DNA of 64,000 nt from CAWICD01 sp052267165 (GCA_052267165.1 JBKQHO010000013.1:310001-374000), one strand, 5' to 3'; positions 34,136 through 42,852 are shown, counted from the stretch's first letter. Notes: a model not told the origin generated them from the sequence alone. Numbers and translations are program-made.

Positions 34136-34414
34136 GTGGTCACGCTCGTAGTCACGGTCAAACCGAACTCCAAGGCACCGGGGATCCGGCTCGAGGGTGA
34201 AGAGGTCGAGGTTCGGGTGAGCGCGCCCGCGCGCGACGGCCTGGCCAATGAAGCCGTGCGCCGCGAGCTGGCTCGGGCGCTCGGCGTGCCGCTGCGCGAC
34301 GTGGCCTTGGCGCGCGGCGCGGCCTCGAAGCACAAGGCCTTCGAGGTCGCCGGCCTCGAGCGCCCCGCGGCCCTGGCCGCGCTGCGCGCCCGCGCGGCGT
34401 CGAAAGCGCCGTGA
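34136..34414 (+). CDS. DUF167 (YggU-like) protein
   Basis: A 92-residue protein of the DUF167/YggU family: VTVKPNSKAPGI near the start, VRVSAPARDGLANEAVRRELARALGV in the middle, and the conserved basic GAASKHKAFEV. Family members are small, soluble and often sit next to membrane-protein or PLP-homeostasis genes; function is unknown. The start is GTG 34136. It precedes the UbiD gene by 40 nt and may be co-transcribed with it. Confidence 0.85.
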   Translation: MVTLVVTVKPNSKAPGIRLEGEEVEVRVSAPARDGLANEAVRRELARALGVPLRDVALARGAASKHKAFEVAGLERPAALAALRARAASKAP

Positions 34415-34454
34415 GCAAGAGGGCCGGCCGCCAAGGCTCAAGCATCCAAACTTG

Positions 34455-36047
34455 ATGGCTTTTGATTCACTGGCACAGTTCGTCGCGGCGCTGCGGCGCG
34501 CGGGCGAGCTGACGGAGGTTCGCGCGCGGGTCGACCCGCGGCTGGAGATCTCCGAGATCACCGACCGCGTGGTCAAGGCAGGTGGGCCGGCCTTACTCTT
34601 CAGCGACGTGGCCGGCTCGCAGTATCCGGTCCTCACCAATCAATTCGGAACCGAACGGCGGATGGCGCTCGCGTTCGATGCACGCTCGCTGGAAGAGGTG
34701 CAGAACCGGGTGCGCAACGCGGTCGAACTGGCCATTCCGGCAAGCGCGGGCGGCAAGCTCACCAAGCTGCTCTCGCTGGGATCGCTCGGCCTCGCGTTAC
34801 CGCGCACGGTGGAGCACGCGCCCGTCCAAGAGATCGTGGAAGAGCCGCCCGACCTCACCCACCTGCCGGTGCTCACGACTTGGCCGCTCGACGGCGGCCC
34901 ATTCATCACGCTGCCGCTCGTGTTCACCAAAGACCCGCTCAGCGGTGCCCAAAACGTCGGCATGTACCGGATGCAAGTCTACGACGCGCGCACGACCGGC
35001 ATGCACTGGCAGCGCCACAAGCAGGGCCGCGCGCACGCCGCCAAATGGGGCCGCCGCGTGCCGGTCGCGGTGGCGATCGGTTCCGACCCTGCGCTGACGT
35101 ACGCGGCGACTGCGCCGCTCCCGCCGATCGTCGACGAGGTGCTCTTCGCGGGCTTTCTCCGCGGGCGCGGTCTGCGGATGGTACGCTGCAAGACGATCGA
35201 CGTCAAAGTCCCCGCCGACGCCGAGTTCGTGCTCGAAGGCTACGTCGACAACGAGGACTTGCGCATCGAGGGTCCCTTCGGCGACCATACCGGCGTCTAC
35301 AGTTTGGCGGATCGCTATCCGACGTTTCACGTGCAGTGCCTGACGCGCCGGCGCAGCCCGCTCTACGCGGCGACCGTGGTGGGCAAACCGCCGATGGAGG
35401 ACGCCTGGCTCGGCAAGGCCACCGAACGCATCTTTCTCCCGTTGCTGCAAATGGTCGTGCCGGAAATCGTCGACTACAACTTGCCGGTCGAGGGCGGCTT
35501 CCACAACCTGTGCATCGTCTCGATCAAGAAAGCGTATCCCGGACAAGCCAAGAAGGTGATGAACGCGCTCTGGGGCCTCGGCCACATGATGATGCTCACG
35601 CGCTGCCTGATCGTGGTCGACGCGGACGTTGACGTCCACGATACGCGCGCGGTCGCCTGGTTCGTGCTCAACAATCTCGACCCGTCGCGCGATCTGGTCG
35701 TGATGCCGGGCCCCGTCGACGACCTCGACCACAGCGGCTCCTACTTACCTTCGGTCGGACATAAGCTCGGCGTCGACGCGACGCGCAAAAACGCCGACGA
35801 GGGCTACCGGCGCGTCTGGCCTCCAGACATTCTGATGGACGAGGCGACGCGCACGCTGGTGACGCGGCGCTGGGCCGAGTACGGACTTCGCTCGAACGCG
35901 GAACGCTCCGACGCGTGGTCGGGGCAGGGCGAGGCCGCGCTCCGCCGGCTGCTCGGCTCGCGCGGACTCATTCCCGGAACCGTCGATCCAAAGTCGCTGC
36001 GCGCCGAAGGACTACCGGCGCTGGGCGAAGGCAGCGAGCGCGCGTGA
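34455..36047 (+). CDS. UbiD-family decarboxylase
   Basis: A 530-residue prenylated-FMN-dependent decarboxylase. The N-terminal block (LEISEITDRVVKAGGPALLFSDV), the central HWQRHKQGRAHAAKWG region, EGPFGDHTGVYS and the C-terminal GYRRVWPPDILMD are UbiD signatures. Together with the overlapping UbiA prenyltransferase gene, it most likely serves ubiquinone or menaquinone (MqnL-type) head-group decarboxylation. Which quinone cannot be told from these two genes. The UbiX-type prenyl-FMN synthase it needs is not in the window. Start ATG 34455. The stop overlaps the next start (GTGA). Confidence 0.9.
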   Translation: MAFDSLAQFVAALRRAGELTEVRARVDPRLEISEITDRVVKAGGPALLFSDVAGSQYPVLTNQFGTERRMALAFDARSLEEVQNRVRNAVELAIPASAGGKLTKLLSLGSLGLALPRTVEHAPVQEIVEEPPDLTHLPVLTTWPLDGGPFITLPLVFTKDPLSGAQNVGMYRMQVYDARTTGMHWQRHKQGRAHAAKWGRRVPVAVAIGSDPALTYAATAPLPPIVDEVLFAGFLRGRGLRMVRCKTIDVKVPADAEFVLEGYVDNEDLRIEGPFGDHTGVYSLADRYPTFHVQCLTRRRSPLYAATVVGKPPMEDAWLGKATERIFLPLLQMVVPEIVDYNLPVEGGFHNLCIVSIKKAYPGQAKKVMNALWGLGHMMMLTRCLIVVDADVDVHDTRAVAWFVLNNLDPSRDLVVMPGPVDDLDHSGSYLPSVGHKLGVDATRKNADEGYRRVWPPDILMDEATRTLVTRRWAEYGLRSNAERSDAWSGQGEAALRRLLGSRGLIPGTVDPKSLRAEGLPALGEGSERA

Positions 36048-36928
36048 GCGCACGGCGCGAGCTTTCCCCGCTGGCCGTCGCGCAGCTCGTGCTGCGCGAC
36101 ATTCGCATCGAGCACACGCTCTTCGCGCTGCCCTTCGCGTACGTCGGCGCCGTGATCGCGTCGCGCGGCTTCCCCACGCTCTACCAGTTCGTCTGGATCA
36201 CGCTTGCCGTGCTCGGCGCGCGGACGGCGGCGATGGCCGCCAACCGCTACATCGACCGCGAGATCGATGCCCAGAACCCGCGCACGCAGCGGCGGGCACT
36301 CGCGAGCGGCGCGCTCGAACCGCGCGTCATGCTGTGGACGGCGCTGGGCGGCCTGGTGCTGCTGGTCGTCGCGGCGGCGCTGCTCAACCCACTGTGCGTC
36401 GCGCTGCTCCCCGTGGCCGCGCTCGGCATCGTCGCCTATCCGTACTGCAAACGCTTCACCTGGGGCGTGCACTTCGTGCTCGGCGCGGTCGACGGCTTCG
36501 CGCCGCTGGGCGCGTACATCGCGGTCGCGGGCTACGCAGGGCTGCCCGGCTTGCTGCTCTTCCTCGCGGTGACGATTTGGGTCGCCGGCTTCGACATCGC
36601 GTACGCGTTGATGGATCTCGAAGTCGACGTGGCGACCGGCGTGCGTTCGATCCCGGTGCGTTTCGGCGAGCGCAGCGGACGGCCGCTGGCGCTCGGCTTG
36701 CACGTCGCGATGCTGCTGCTGCTGGCGCTCGCCGGCGCGGCCGCCGGCGTCGGCTCGCTTTACTATCTGGGCGTGGCGCTCGGCGCGCTCCTGGCGTGGT
36801 ACGAAAACCGTCTCTTCGACGTTCATAAGGACGTGTTCGCGCTCAACGACAAGATCTTCACGGCCAACATGGCCTTCTCGGTCTGCTTCTTGGTCTGCAC
36901 GCTCGGAGGCTTTCTGTGGCACCGCTGA
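36044..36928 (+). CDS. UbiA-family prenyltransferase
   Basis: A 294-residue membrane enzyme with about eight or nine helices that attaches a polyprenyl chain to an aromatic quinone precursor. Both Asp-rich motifs are present: ANRYIDREIDAQNPRTQRR near residue 66 and ALMDLEVDVATGVRSIPVRFG near 187, which bind the Mg-diphosphate. GTG 36044 overlaps the UbiD stop by 4 nt, showing tight coupling. The 3' end overlaps the start of a binding-protein gene by 13 nt. The pairing suggests menaquinone (MqnP) or ubiquinone (UbiA) synthesis. Confidence 0.9.
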   Translation: MSARRELSPLAVAQLVLRDIRIEHTLFALPFAYVGAVIASRGFPTLYQFVWITLAVLGARTAAMAANRYIDREIDAQNPRTQRRALASGALEPRVMLWTALGGLVLLVVAAALLNPLCVALLPVAALGIVAYPYCKRFTWGVHFVLGAVDGFAPLGAYIAVAGYAGLPGLLLFLAVTIWVAGFDIAYALMDLEVDVATGVRSIPVRFGERSGRPLALGLHVAMLLLLALAGAAAGVGSLYYLGVALGALLAWYENRLFDVHKDVFALNDKIFTANMAFSVCFLVCTLGGFLWHR

Positions 36929-38094
36929 TCGACCGCCGCACGCTGCTCGCCGGCGGCGCGGCCGCGGGCCTGAGCCTCACGGCGCGCCCCGCGCTGGCCG
37001 CCTTCGGCGACACGCCGCTTGCCGCGACGGTGACCATCGGCGTGGTCGCACCGTTCACCGGCGACTTCTCTCACCTGGGCGAGCAGATCGGTAACGGCGT
37101 TCGCGGCGCGGTCGACGCGGCCAACCAGTCCCGCACCACGTTCGACAAGATCTATCAAGTTCGCACCTTCGACGATCAGAATCTGCTCGCGACGGGGATC
37201 GTCAACGCGCAATTCGCCTGCGGCGACGCGAGCGTCGTGGCGGTCGTCGGCCACCTCAGCGGACGCATCACCGATGCGGCCTTACCGACCTACGTCAACA
37301 ATCAGATGCCGCTGCTCGTGCCGGCTTCGACGTACGACCGCATCACCGCGCACGGCTACGGCAACGTCGTGCGGATGAGCGTGAAGGACTCGACCGAAGG
37401 GCACCTGACCGCGCGCTACGTCAACGGCAGCGTCAAACCGAAGAGCGTCGCCGTGCTCTTTCAAGACGGCGACTACGGGTTCGACGTCGCGAACGGCTTC
37501 ACCGACCAGATGAACGGCGACAAGATCGCGTGCAAGGCGTTCGGCTTCAGCTATAGCAAGCCGGATTTCGCCGCCGCCGCGAAGGCCGCGCTCGCCGTCA
37601 CACCCGACGCCATCTACCTCGCGGGTCTGGTCAAGGACATGGGTGCTGTCGTCCCGGCGCTGCGCGATACCGGCTACACCGGCCCGTTCTTCGCCTCGCA
37701 AGGCTTCTTCGATCCGACGACGATCGCACGCTACCCGAGGCTGACCGAAGGGCTTACGATCTCGACGTCGATGCCGCCGCTGCAGTTCGCGCCGACTGCT
37801 TACCGCTACCTCGTCGACTACCAGCAGCGCTACGGCGGCATGACGCCGCTCGCCGCCTTCGCCTTCGCCGCCGCCCAGGTCGTCATCGCCGTCGTGCACC
37901 GGACGGGCGCCTCCGATCGCGTCGCGCTCGCCCGCTCGCTGACGTTCGGCCAGGCGTACGACACGCTCGTCGGAGAGATCATCTTCCAGAACGACGGGGA
38001 CCCGCAGGATCCCAACGTGTACTTCTACGCCGTCAAAGACGGAAATTGGAAGTACGTGCAGGCCGCCCACCCGAGCTCGTTCGTCGTCAAATGA
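36916..38094 (+). CDS. branched-chain-amino-acid-type ABC substrate-binding protein
   Basis: A 392-residue periplasmic binding protein of the LivK type (Peripla_BP_6). The leader DRRTLLAGGAAAGLSLTARPALA has a twin-arginine look, so Tat export is likely. The mature part begins TIGVVAPFTGDFSHLGEQI and contains VVAVVGHLSGRITDAALP and FQDGDYGFDVANGF, which shape the ligand pocket. GTG 36916 has GGAGG 6 nt upstream and overlaps the UbiA gene by 13 nt, so it belongs to that operon although no permease follows. Ligand unknown. Its end overlaps a small minus-strand gene by 8 nt. Confidence 0.87.
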   Translation: MAPLIDRRTLLAGGAAAGLSLTARPALAAFGDTPLAATVTIGVVAPFTGDFSHLGEQIGNGVRGAVDAANQSRTTFDKIYQVRTFDDQNLLATGIVNAQFACGDASVVAVVGHLSGRITDAALPTYVNNQMPLLVPASTYDRITAHGYGNVVRMSVKDSTEGHLTARYVNGSVKPKSVAVLFQDGDYGFDVANGFTDQMNGDKIACKAFGFSYSKPDFAAAAKAALAVTPDAIYLAGLVKDMGAVVPALRDTGYTGPFFASQGFFDPTTIARYPRLTEGLTISTSMPPLQFAPTAYRYLVDYQQRYGGMTPLAAFAFAAAQVVIAVVHRTGASDRVALARSLTFGQAYDTLVGEIIFQNDGDPQDPNVYFYAVKDGNWKYVQAAHPSSFVVK

Positions 38095-38242
38095 CGTCGC
38101 GCGGCGCAGCCTCGCGGCCGCTGTCGCTCGGGCATGCCGGCGAGCGCCGCAGGCTTTCGTCGTCGTCGTCTTCGAGGTCGATCGCCACGCACAGGCGCCA
38201 GGCACCGAGCACCAGCGAGAACGACGTCCCCAGATAGCGCAT
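38087..38242 (-). CDS. candidate 51-residue protein ending the ABC exporter operon
   Basis: A short frame starting 4 nt after the permease stop on the same strand. It encodes a hydrophobic N-terminal half (MRYLGTSFSLVLGAWRLCVA) followed by a run of acidic residues (DLEDDDDES) and a polar tail. The spacing fits an operon, but there is no clear Shine-Dalgarno site other than what lies within the permease gene. It may be a small membrane-anchored accessory protein, or a chance frame. Confidence 0.35.
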   Translation of the reverse strand: MRYLGTSFSLVLGAWRLCVAIDLEDDDDESLRRSPACPSDSGREAAPRDVI

Positions 38243-38246
38243 GCGT

Positions 38247-39092
38247 TCAGGCCTCCAGCCGCTTCCAGCCGGCGACGGCGATCGCGCAGGCGGTCAAGCC
38301 GATCGACCAAACGGCCAGCAGACGCATGTCCAGACTCAGCGGCAGGATCACGTTCTCGGTTACCACCGCGCTTTGAAGCACCGTGAACGAGTCGACGTAC
38401 GCGAGCGGATTGAGGAAGTTGAGCGCGAGCACGACGTCGTGGAAGAGCGGACCGAAATCGGGCGTCTTGCCGAGCGAAAGCAGCAGCGTGAAGGCGGCCC
38501 AACTCACGCCCTGCGCGACGCCGGCCGCCCTTCCGGCGTACCAGGACGAGGCGGCTTGCAAGAGCGCGTACCACATGAACGCGCTTCCCAGAGCGACGAG
38601 CGCGACCGTCACGGTATCGGATTGGACCGCGACCAGCGACAGCCACCCGTTTGCTGCAAACGGAACGAGCGTGCAGCAGAACGCAAACAGGAAGGCACAC
38701 GCGATGCCGGCGGCGTCGACGCTCATATAGACGAGCGCGAGCTTGACCCGCGAGATCGGCTGCGTCCAAGAGAAATCGAGCGTGTCCCACTCGCGGTTCA
38801 GACTGGGTCCCACGATCGAGGCGAAGATCAGCGCCATGAATCCGGCCAGCAGGAGCAGCGGGTCGACGGGGATCCCACCTGCTAAGCCGGCGGCATGGCG
38901 CGCGCCGCGGCCCGCATGAGCGCCAGCCGCACTCAAATCGTCGTCGCCCAGCACATTCACGTTCGAGGGACCGGCCTGCACGTGCAAGTGGCCGCTGTGG
39001 GCCGAGACGAGCGCGACGGCGATGACGGCGAGTAGGATACCCCCGAACCAGAGAAGGCGCGTACGGACGCGCAGAAACTCCAGATATGCCAT
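38247..39092 (-). CDS. ABC transporter permease (ABC-2 type)
   Basis: A 281-residue permease. The first helix is near residues 14-32, a soluble loop spans about 35-70, and five further helices follow. The segment LNREWDTLDFSWTQPISRVKL is the coupling-helix region typical of YtrC/NosY-like exporters. ATG 39092 overlaps the ATPase stop (ATGA). With the ATPase and GntR repressor it forms a classic ytr-type operon, whose members are induced by cell-wall-active compounds in Firmicutes; the substrate here is unknown. Confidence 0.85.
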   Translation of the reverse strand: MAYLEFLRVRTRLLWFGGILLAVIAVALVSAHSGHLHVQAGPSNVNVLGDDDLSAAGAHAGRGARHAAGLAGGIPVDPLLLLAGFMALIFASIVGPSLNREWDTLDFSWTQPISRVKLALVYMSVDAAGIACAFLFAFCCTLVPFAANGWLSLVAVQSDTVTVALVALGSAFMWYALLQAASSWYAGRAAGVAQGVSWAAFTLLLSLGKTPDFGPLFHDVVLALNFLNPLAYVDSFTVLQSAVVTENVILPLSLDMRLLAVWSIGLTACAIAVAGWKRLEA

Positions 39093-39997
39093 CACTGCTC
39101 TCCGATTGACGGCGCGTTCTCAGCGCCGACAGCATTCAAGAAGATCTCCTCGAGGTTGAGGTCGAGGACGGTGAGATTGCGCGGACCCAGCGTCTGGATG
39201 CGGCGCGCGATCTCGTCGCTGCCGGCGCTGACGTAGGCTCGCAGGATCCGGCCCGAACGCTCGATGCGTTGGACGCGCGCGTCGAAGGCGAGCCCGTCGA
39301 CGTCGGGCACGGCGCCGTCGAAGATGGCCTCGACGACTTTCTGCGAGCTCTTGAGCGCATCGATGTCGCGATCGAGCACGAGTTTGCCGTTCTTGAGGAT
39401 CGCTACGCGGTCCGCGGCGCGCTCGACTTGGCCGATTTGATGCGACGAGAAGAGCACGGTCGCACCGCTCGCGGCCGCCTCGATCATCAGGTCGAGGACG
39501 GCACGCTGATAGATCGGGTCAAGCCCGCTCGACGGTTCGTCCAGCACCAGCACGCGCGGGCGGAACGAGAGCGCGAGTACGAGCATCGCCGCCGTCCGCT
39601 GGCCTTTCGAAAGCTTGCCGATCTTCTTGCCGCGGTCCAGCTTGAAGAGCGCGACCAGCTCGGCCGCGCGCGCGACGTCGTAGTTGCGCCGGCTGCGGCG
39701 CTGGATCTCGAGATGCTGGCCGAGCGTCAAGCGCTCGTACAGCGCACTCTTCTCGGGAACGTACGCGAGCCACTCGAAGCTTTCGGGAGCGAGCGGCTTG
39801 CCGGCGATCGTGACCGAGCCCGAAGTCGGACGCGTCAACCCGAGCAGACATTTGAAGGTCGTCGATTTCCCGGCTCCGTTGGGACCGAGCAACCCGCAGA
39901 TCGAGCCTTCTTCGACGGCCAGCGTCAGCTCCGAGACCACTTCGTGGGAGCCGTAGCGCTTGGTGAGCTTGTCGATCGCGATCGTGGTCGCGTTCAT
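39092..39997 (-). CDS. ABC transporter ATP-binding protein
   Basis: A 301-residue ATPase with all motifs: Walker A GPNGAGKST near residue 39, a signature LSKGQRTAAMLV near 127, Walker B VLVLDEPSSGLDP near 147 and the H-loop FSSHQ. About 80 C-terminal residues form the accessory domain common in ABC-2 exporters. It powers the downstream permease. Its start overlaps the gntR stop and its stop overlaps the permease start, each by 4 nt. Confidence 0.93.
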   Translation of the reverse strand: MNATTIAIDKLTKRYGSHEVVSELTLAVEEGSICGLLGPNGAGKSTTFKCLLGLTRPTSGSVTIAGKPLAPESFEWLAYVPEKSALYERLTLGQHLEIQRRSRRNYDVARAAELVALFKLDRGKKIGKLSKGQRTAAMLVLALSFRPRVLVLDEPSSGLDPIYQRAVLDLMIEAAASGATVLFSSHQIGQVERAADRVAILKNGKLVLDRDIDALKSSQKVVEAIFDGAVPDVDGLAFDARVQRIERSGRILRAYVSAGSDEIARRIQTLGPRNLTVLDLNLEEIFLNAVGAENAPSIGEQ

Positions 39998-40392
39998 CGG
40001 TGATCCTCCGCCGGAAACCAGCGAGACAGCGCGTCTTGAACCAAAGCGTCGACCGCGTCGCGTCCGAGCCCGAGCGACTTGGCTTCGCGTACCGCGTCGT
40101 CGAAGGCGGCCCGCGCGACGTCCTCGACGGCGCGCTGCGCCATCGAGTTGCCGGCGCGAACGAACGAGCCGCGGCCGGGGCTGGTCTCGATCACGCCGTC
40201 CCGTTCCAACTCGCGGTAGACTCGGGCGACGGTGTTCGGATTGATCGTCAAATCCAAAGCCAGCGCCTTGACGGTCGGCAGCTGTTCGCCCGGTTCGAGC
40301 GCGCCCAGTGCCACAGCGCGTTTGACCTGCTCGATCAGCTGCAAGTACAGCGGCACGCCGCTGCGCGGATCGACCGTGAAGATAGCCGGCAC
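39994..40392 (-). CDS. GntR-family regulator, YtrA subfamily
   Basis: A 132-residue repressor. The N-terminal winged helix (PLYLQLIEQVKRAVALGALEPGEQLP, then LTINPNTVARVYRELERDGVIE) is typical GntR. The short C-terminal helical part, with no large effector domain, marks the YtrA subfamily, whose members control adjacent ABC exporters. The start is GTG 40392. A matching inverted-repeat operator lies upstream of the operon at 40596-40615, so autoregulation is very likely. Confidence 0.9.
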   Translation of the reverse strand: MPAIFTVDPRSGVPLYLQLIEQVKRAVALGALEPGEQLPTVKALALDLTINPNTVARVYRELERDGVIETSPGRGSFVRAGNSMAQRAVEDVARAAFDDAVREAKSLGLGRDAVDALVQDALSRWFPAEDHR

Positions 40393-40417
40393 GATCAGCG
40401 GCCGCGGGCGGGGGACA

Positions 40418-40573
40418 CTAGAGCTTGACGCCCCAGCCGGAGAAGATGCCCGAGCCCCGCGGACCGGGGATGACGGTCGGACGAGGAGCTGGTCCCTCCG
40501 ACCCGGTGGGGATGAACGTCCGGCGGGGCGGCTCTTCCGGCGAAAGGGGCTGGCGAAGCGGGCGAGCGGTCAT
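40418..40573 (-). CDS. small proline-rich protein heading the GntR-ABC operon
   Basis: A 51-residue frame from ATG 40573 with AGGAGG 6 nt upstream, one of the best ribosome-binding sites in the window. The product is Pro/Gly/Arg rich (PLSPEEPPRRTFIPTGSEG; PTVIPGPRGSGIF) and ends WGVKL. It lacks a membrane segment. Being the first gene behind the operator, it should be made at high level when repression is lifted. I know no family; it may be a small regulator or a peptide substrate of the exporter. Confidence 0.6.
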   Translation of the reverse strand: MTARPLRQPLSPEEPPRRTFIPTGSEGPAPRPTVIPGPRGSGIFSGWGVKL

Positions 40574-40595
40574 GTGCGACCTCCTGGCGACGAAT

Positions 40596-40615
40596 TGTAC
40601 TAACGTAGTAGTACA
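40596..40615 (-). promoter_or_regulatory. GntR/YtrA-type operator
   Basis: TGTACTA at 40596-40602 and TAGTACA at 40609-40615 form a perfect 7-bp inverted repeat with a 6-bp spacer. It overlaps the downstream edge of the predicted -10 box of the operon, so binding would block RNA polymerase. The architecture fits known YtrA-type operators. Confidence 0.75.
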
Positions 40616-40640
40616 CTAGCACATTAGCACGGCTTGTCAA
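40613..40640 (-). promoter_or_regulatory. predicted promoter of the GntR-ABC operon
   Basis: Read on the minus strand, TTGACA (40640-40635) is a perfect -35 box, and TAGTGT (40618-40613) follows after 16 bp as the -10 box. The operator begins inside the -10 box, which supports simple repression. Confidence 0.65.
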
Positions 40641-40786
40641 GCACAAGTGCGCGGCCTTACTTTAGCCGGCGACGCTGGCGGTCGATTGTAGAAGATGTGC
40701 CAGATGTGCCGGCCGAAGGGACCAGTTGGCTCAGGTCCAGAGGCGTCCGATCTCTAGCGACGCCCGATTTGTATTGGAGCTGAGCG

Positions 40787-42841
40787 ATGCTGCAACCGGC
40801 GATATGCGTCTCCGACGGCTATCGAGACCTCTTCGCGCACCACCCGCAGCCGATGTGGGTCTTCGAAATCGCCACGCTCCGCTTTCTCGACGTAAACGAG
40901 GCGGCGTGCCGGGCCTACGGCTATTCCCGCGAAGCGTTCCTGCGGATGAGCGTGCCGGAGCTGCGGCCTCCCGAAGACCGCGACTTCGACCGCTTTTTCT
41001 CGCACGTGGAAAAGAGCGCCTCGACGCTGTGGCGCCACAGGCGCGCCGACGGCTCGGATTTCTACGTTGAGGTCGTCTCCAGTGCCGTGATCTTCGACGG
41101 CAAGCCGGCCCGTGCGGTCGTCGCACTCGACGCGACGTCGCGACTCGAGGTCGCACGGGCCCTGTCCGAGAGCCGTGCCGCGCTGGCCGAAGCACAAGAG
41201 CTGACGCACTTGGGCAGCTTCGAGGTCGATCTGCGGACCGAGAGCATCACCTGGTCGGCCGAGTTGTACCGCATCGTCGGCCTCGATCCCGAGCGCGAGC
41301 TGCCGCGCTGGCTCGACGAGTTCGATCATCCCGACGACGCGGCCACGGTCCGCTTGGAGATCGAGCGGGCGCGCAGCGAGCGGACGCCCTATTCGAGCGA
41401 ACACCGCATCCTCACCAGCGACGGACGCGAACGCAACGTCTGCGAACGCGGCCAATTCATCTTCGAAGACGGTGAGGACGAGCCGCGACGGATCGTGGGC
41501 GCCGTTCTCGACGTCACCGACCGCAAGCAGGCCGAAGAGCGCTTACGTCATCTGGCGCAGCACGACGCCTTGACCGACCTTCCCAATCGCTCGCTTTTCA
41601 GCGAGCGATTGCGTTGTTCGATCGGGCGCGCTCACACGTCGCGCAACGCCATCGCGGTGCTCTTCCTCGACCTCGACCGCTTCAAAGCGATCAACGACAC
41701 GATCGCGCACGCGGCGGGCGATTTGCTGCTGCGCGAGACGGCCGCGCGTCTGAGCGACGCGGTCGGGCGCCACGGCATCGTGGCGCGCCACAGCGGCGAC
41801 GAGTTTCTGGTGGCGCTCGAGGGCGTCGAACACGAGGAGAAGGCGCTTGCGTTCGCGCGCGAGCTGCTCGAGATCGTCGCGCGCCCGCTGATCTACGAAG
41901 ACCTCAAGTTCGAGGTCACGGCCAGCATCGGCCTCTCGCTCTTTCCGAACGACGGCAACACGCCGGACGAATTACTGCGCAACGCCGATGCCGCGATGTA
42001 CGCTGCCAAAGGCCGCGGCGGCGACGCGGTCGGGCGTTATTCGCCCGAGCTGCGGCTGCGCGCGATCAAGAGCGTGGAGCTCGAGCGAGCGCTGCGGCAG
42101 GCGATCGAGCGCGACGAGATCGAACTCGCCTATCAGCCGATCGTCTGCGCTCGAACGGGCGCTTTGGCCGGCTTCGAGGCGCTGGCTCGCTGGCACCATG
42201 CCGGCGAAACGGTCGGCCCGGACACGTTCATTCCACTGGCCGAAGAGACGGGCCTGATCGTCCGGCTGGGCACCTCCGTCCTCGAGCACGCCTGCCGCGA
42301 GATGGTGCGGCTGCTGCCTTTTTGCAGCAAGAACGCAATGATGAACGTCAACATCTCGGCGCGCCAGTTCCGCGAGAACGGGTTCGGGGCGTGCGTTGGG
42401 CGCATCCTGGAACAGACCGGGCTGCCCGCCGACCGCCTTCAACTCGAGATCACCGAAAGTGCCTACATCAGCGGCGACGCCGGCATACGCAGCGTGACCG
42501 CGCTCAAGGAACTCGGCGTCGCGCTCGCGATCGACGACTTCGGCACCGGCTATTCCGCGCTCGGATACCTCAAGCACTTACCGGTCGACGCGCTCAAGAT
42601 CGACCGCTCCTTCGTCGCCGACATCTTGACCGACGCCGCCGATCAAGCGATCGTCCGAGCGATCATCGCGGTCGCCAAGAACTTAGGGCTCGGCGTGGTC
42701 GCCGAGGGCGTCGAATCCCAGGAGCAGGCCTTGCTGCTGCGCCGGCTCGGCTGCACGCATCTCCAGGGATACTATTTCAGCCGCCCGCTGGCGCGCGAAG
42801 AACTCGACCTCTACCTGCAAACCGAGCGTGCACTCCCGTAG
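40787..42841 (+). CDS. PAS-PAS-GGDEF-EAL cyclic-di-GMP signalling protein
   Basis: A 684-residue cytoplasmic protein. Two PAS domains (about residues 12-120 and 140-250, the second beginning LTHLGSFEVDL) are followed by a GGDEF domain with the active-site loop RHSGDEF near residue 335. An EAL domain follows, with FEALARW near 464 and the metal/catalytic blocks LEITESAYI and AIDDFGTGYSALGYLK. Both halves keep their key residues (SGDEF is a tolerated variant), so it may both make and break c-di-GMP. No membrane segment is present; PAS domains probably sense a small ligand or redox state. Its last codons form a hairpin with the next gene's Shine-Dalgarno site. Confidence 0.93.
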   Translation: MLQPAICVSDGYRDLFAHHPQPMWVFEIATLRFLDVNEAACRAYGYSREAFLRMSVPELRPPEDRDFDRFFSHVEKSASTLWRHRRADGSDFYVEVVSSAVIFDGKPARAVVALDATSRLEVARALSESRAALAEAQELTHLGSFEVDLRTESITWSAELYRIVGLDPERELPRWLDEFDHPDDAATVRLEIERARSERTPYSSEHRILTSDGRERNVCERGQFIFEDGEDEPRRIVGAVLDVTDRKQAEERLRHLAQHDALTDLPNRSLFSERLRCSIGRAHTSRNAIAVLFLDLDRFKAINDTIAHAAGDLLLRETAARLSDAVGRHGIVARHSGDEFLVALEGVEHEEKALAFARELLEIVARPLIYEDLKFEVTASIGLSLFPNDGNTPDELLRNADAAMYAAKGRGGDAVGRYSPELRLRAIKSVELERALRQAIERDEIELAYQPIVCARTGALAGFEALARWHHAGETVGPDTFIPLAEETGLIVRLGTSVLEHACREMVRLLPFCSKNAMMNVNISARQFRENGFGACVGRILEQTGLPADRLQLEITESAYISGDAGIRSVTALKELGVALAIDDFGTGYSALGYLKHLPVDALKIDRSFVADILTDAADQAIVRAIIAVAKNLGLGVVAEGVESQEQALLLRRLGCTHLQGYYFSRPLAREELDLYLQTERALP

Positions 42842-42851
42842 TTGGGAGTGC
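42830..42851 (+). promoter_or_regulatory. hairpin overlapping the ribosome-binding site of the quinone oxidoreductase gene
   Basis: GCACTCCC at 42830-42837 pairs with GGGAGTGC at 42844-42851 around a 6-nt loop. The 3' arm contains the GGGAG Shine-Dalgarno of the gene starting at 42853, and the 5' arm lies in the last codons of the upstream gene. Ribosomes finishing the upstream gene would open it, which suggests translational coupling. Confidence 0.55.
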
Positions 42852-42852
42852 C

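Noticed and set aside
41614..42852. Open frame overlapping the GGDEF-EAL gene in another frame and leading into qor
   Set aside because: The other frame has all PAS, GGDEF and EAL motifs; the alternative is Arg-rich and only joins the real qor frame by chance.
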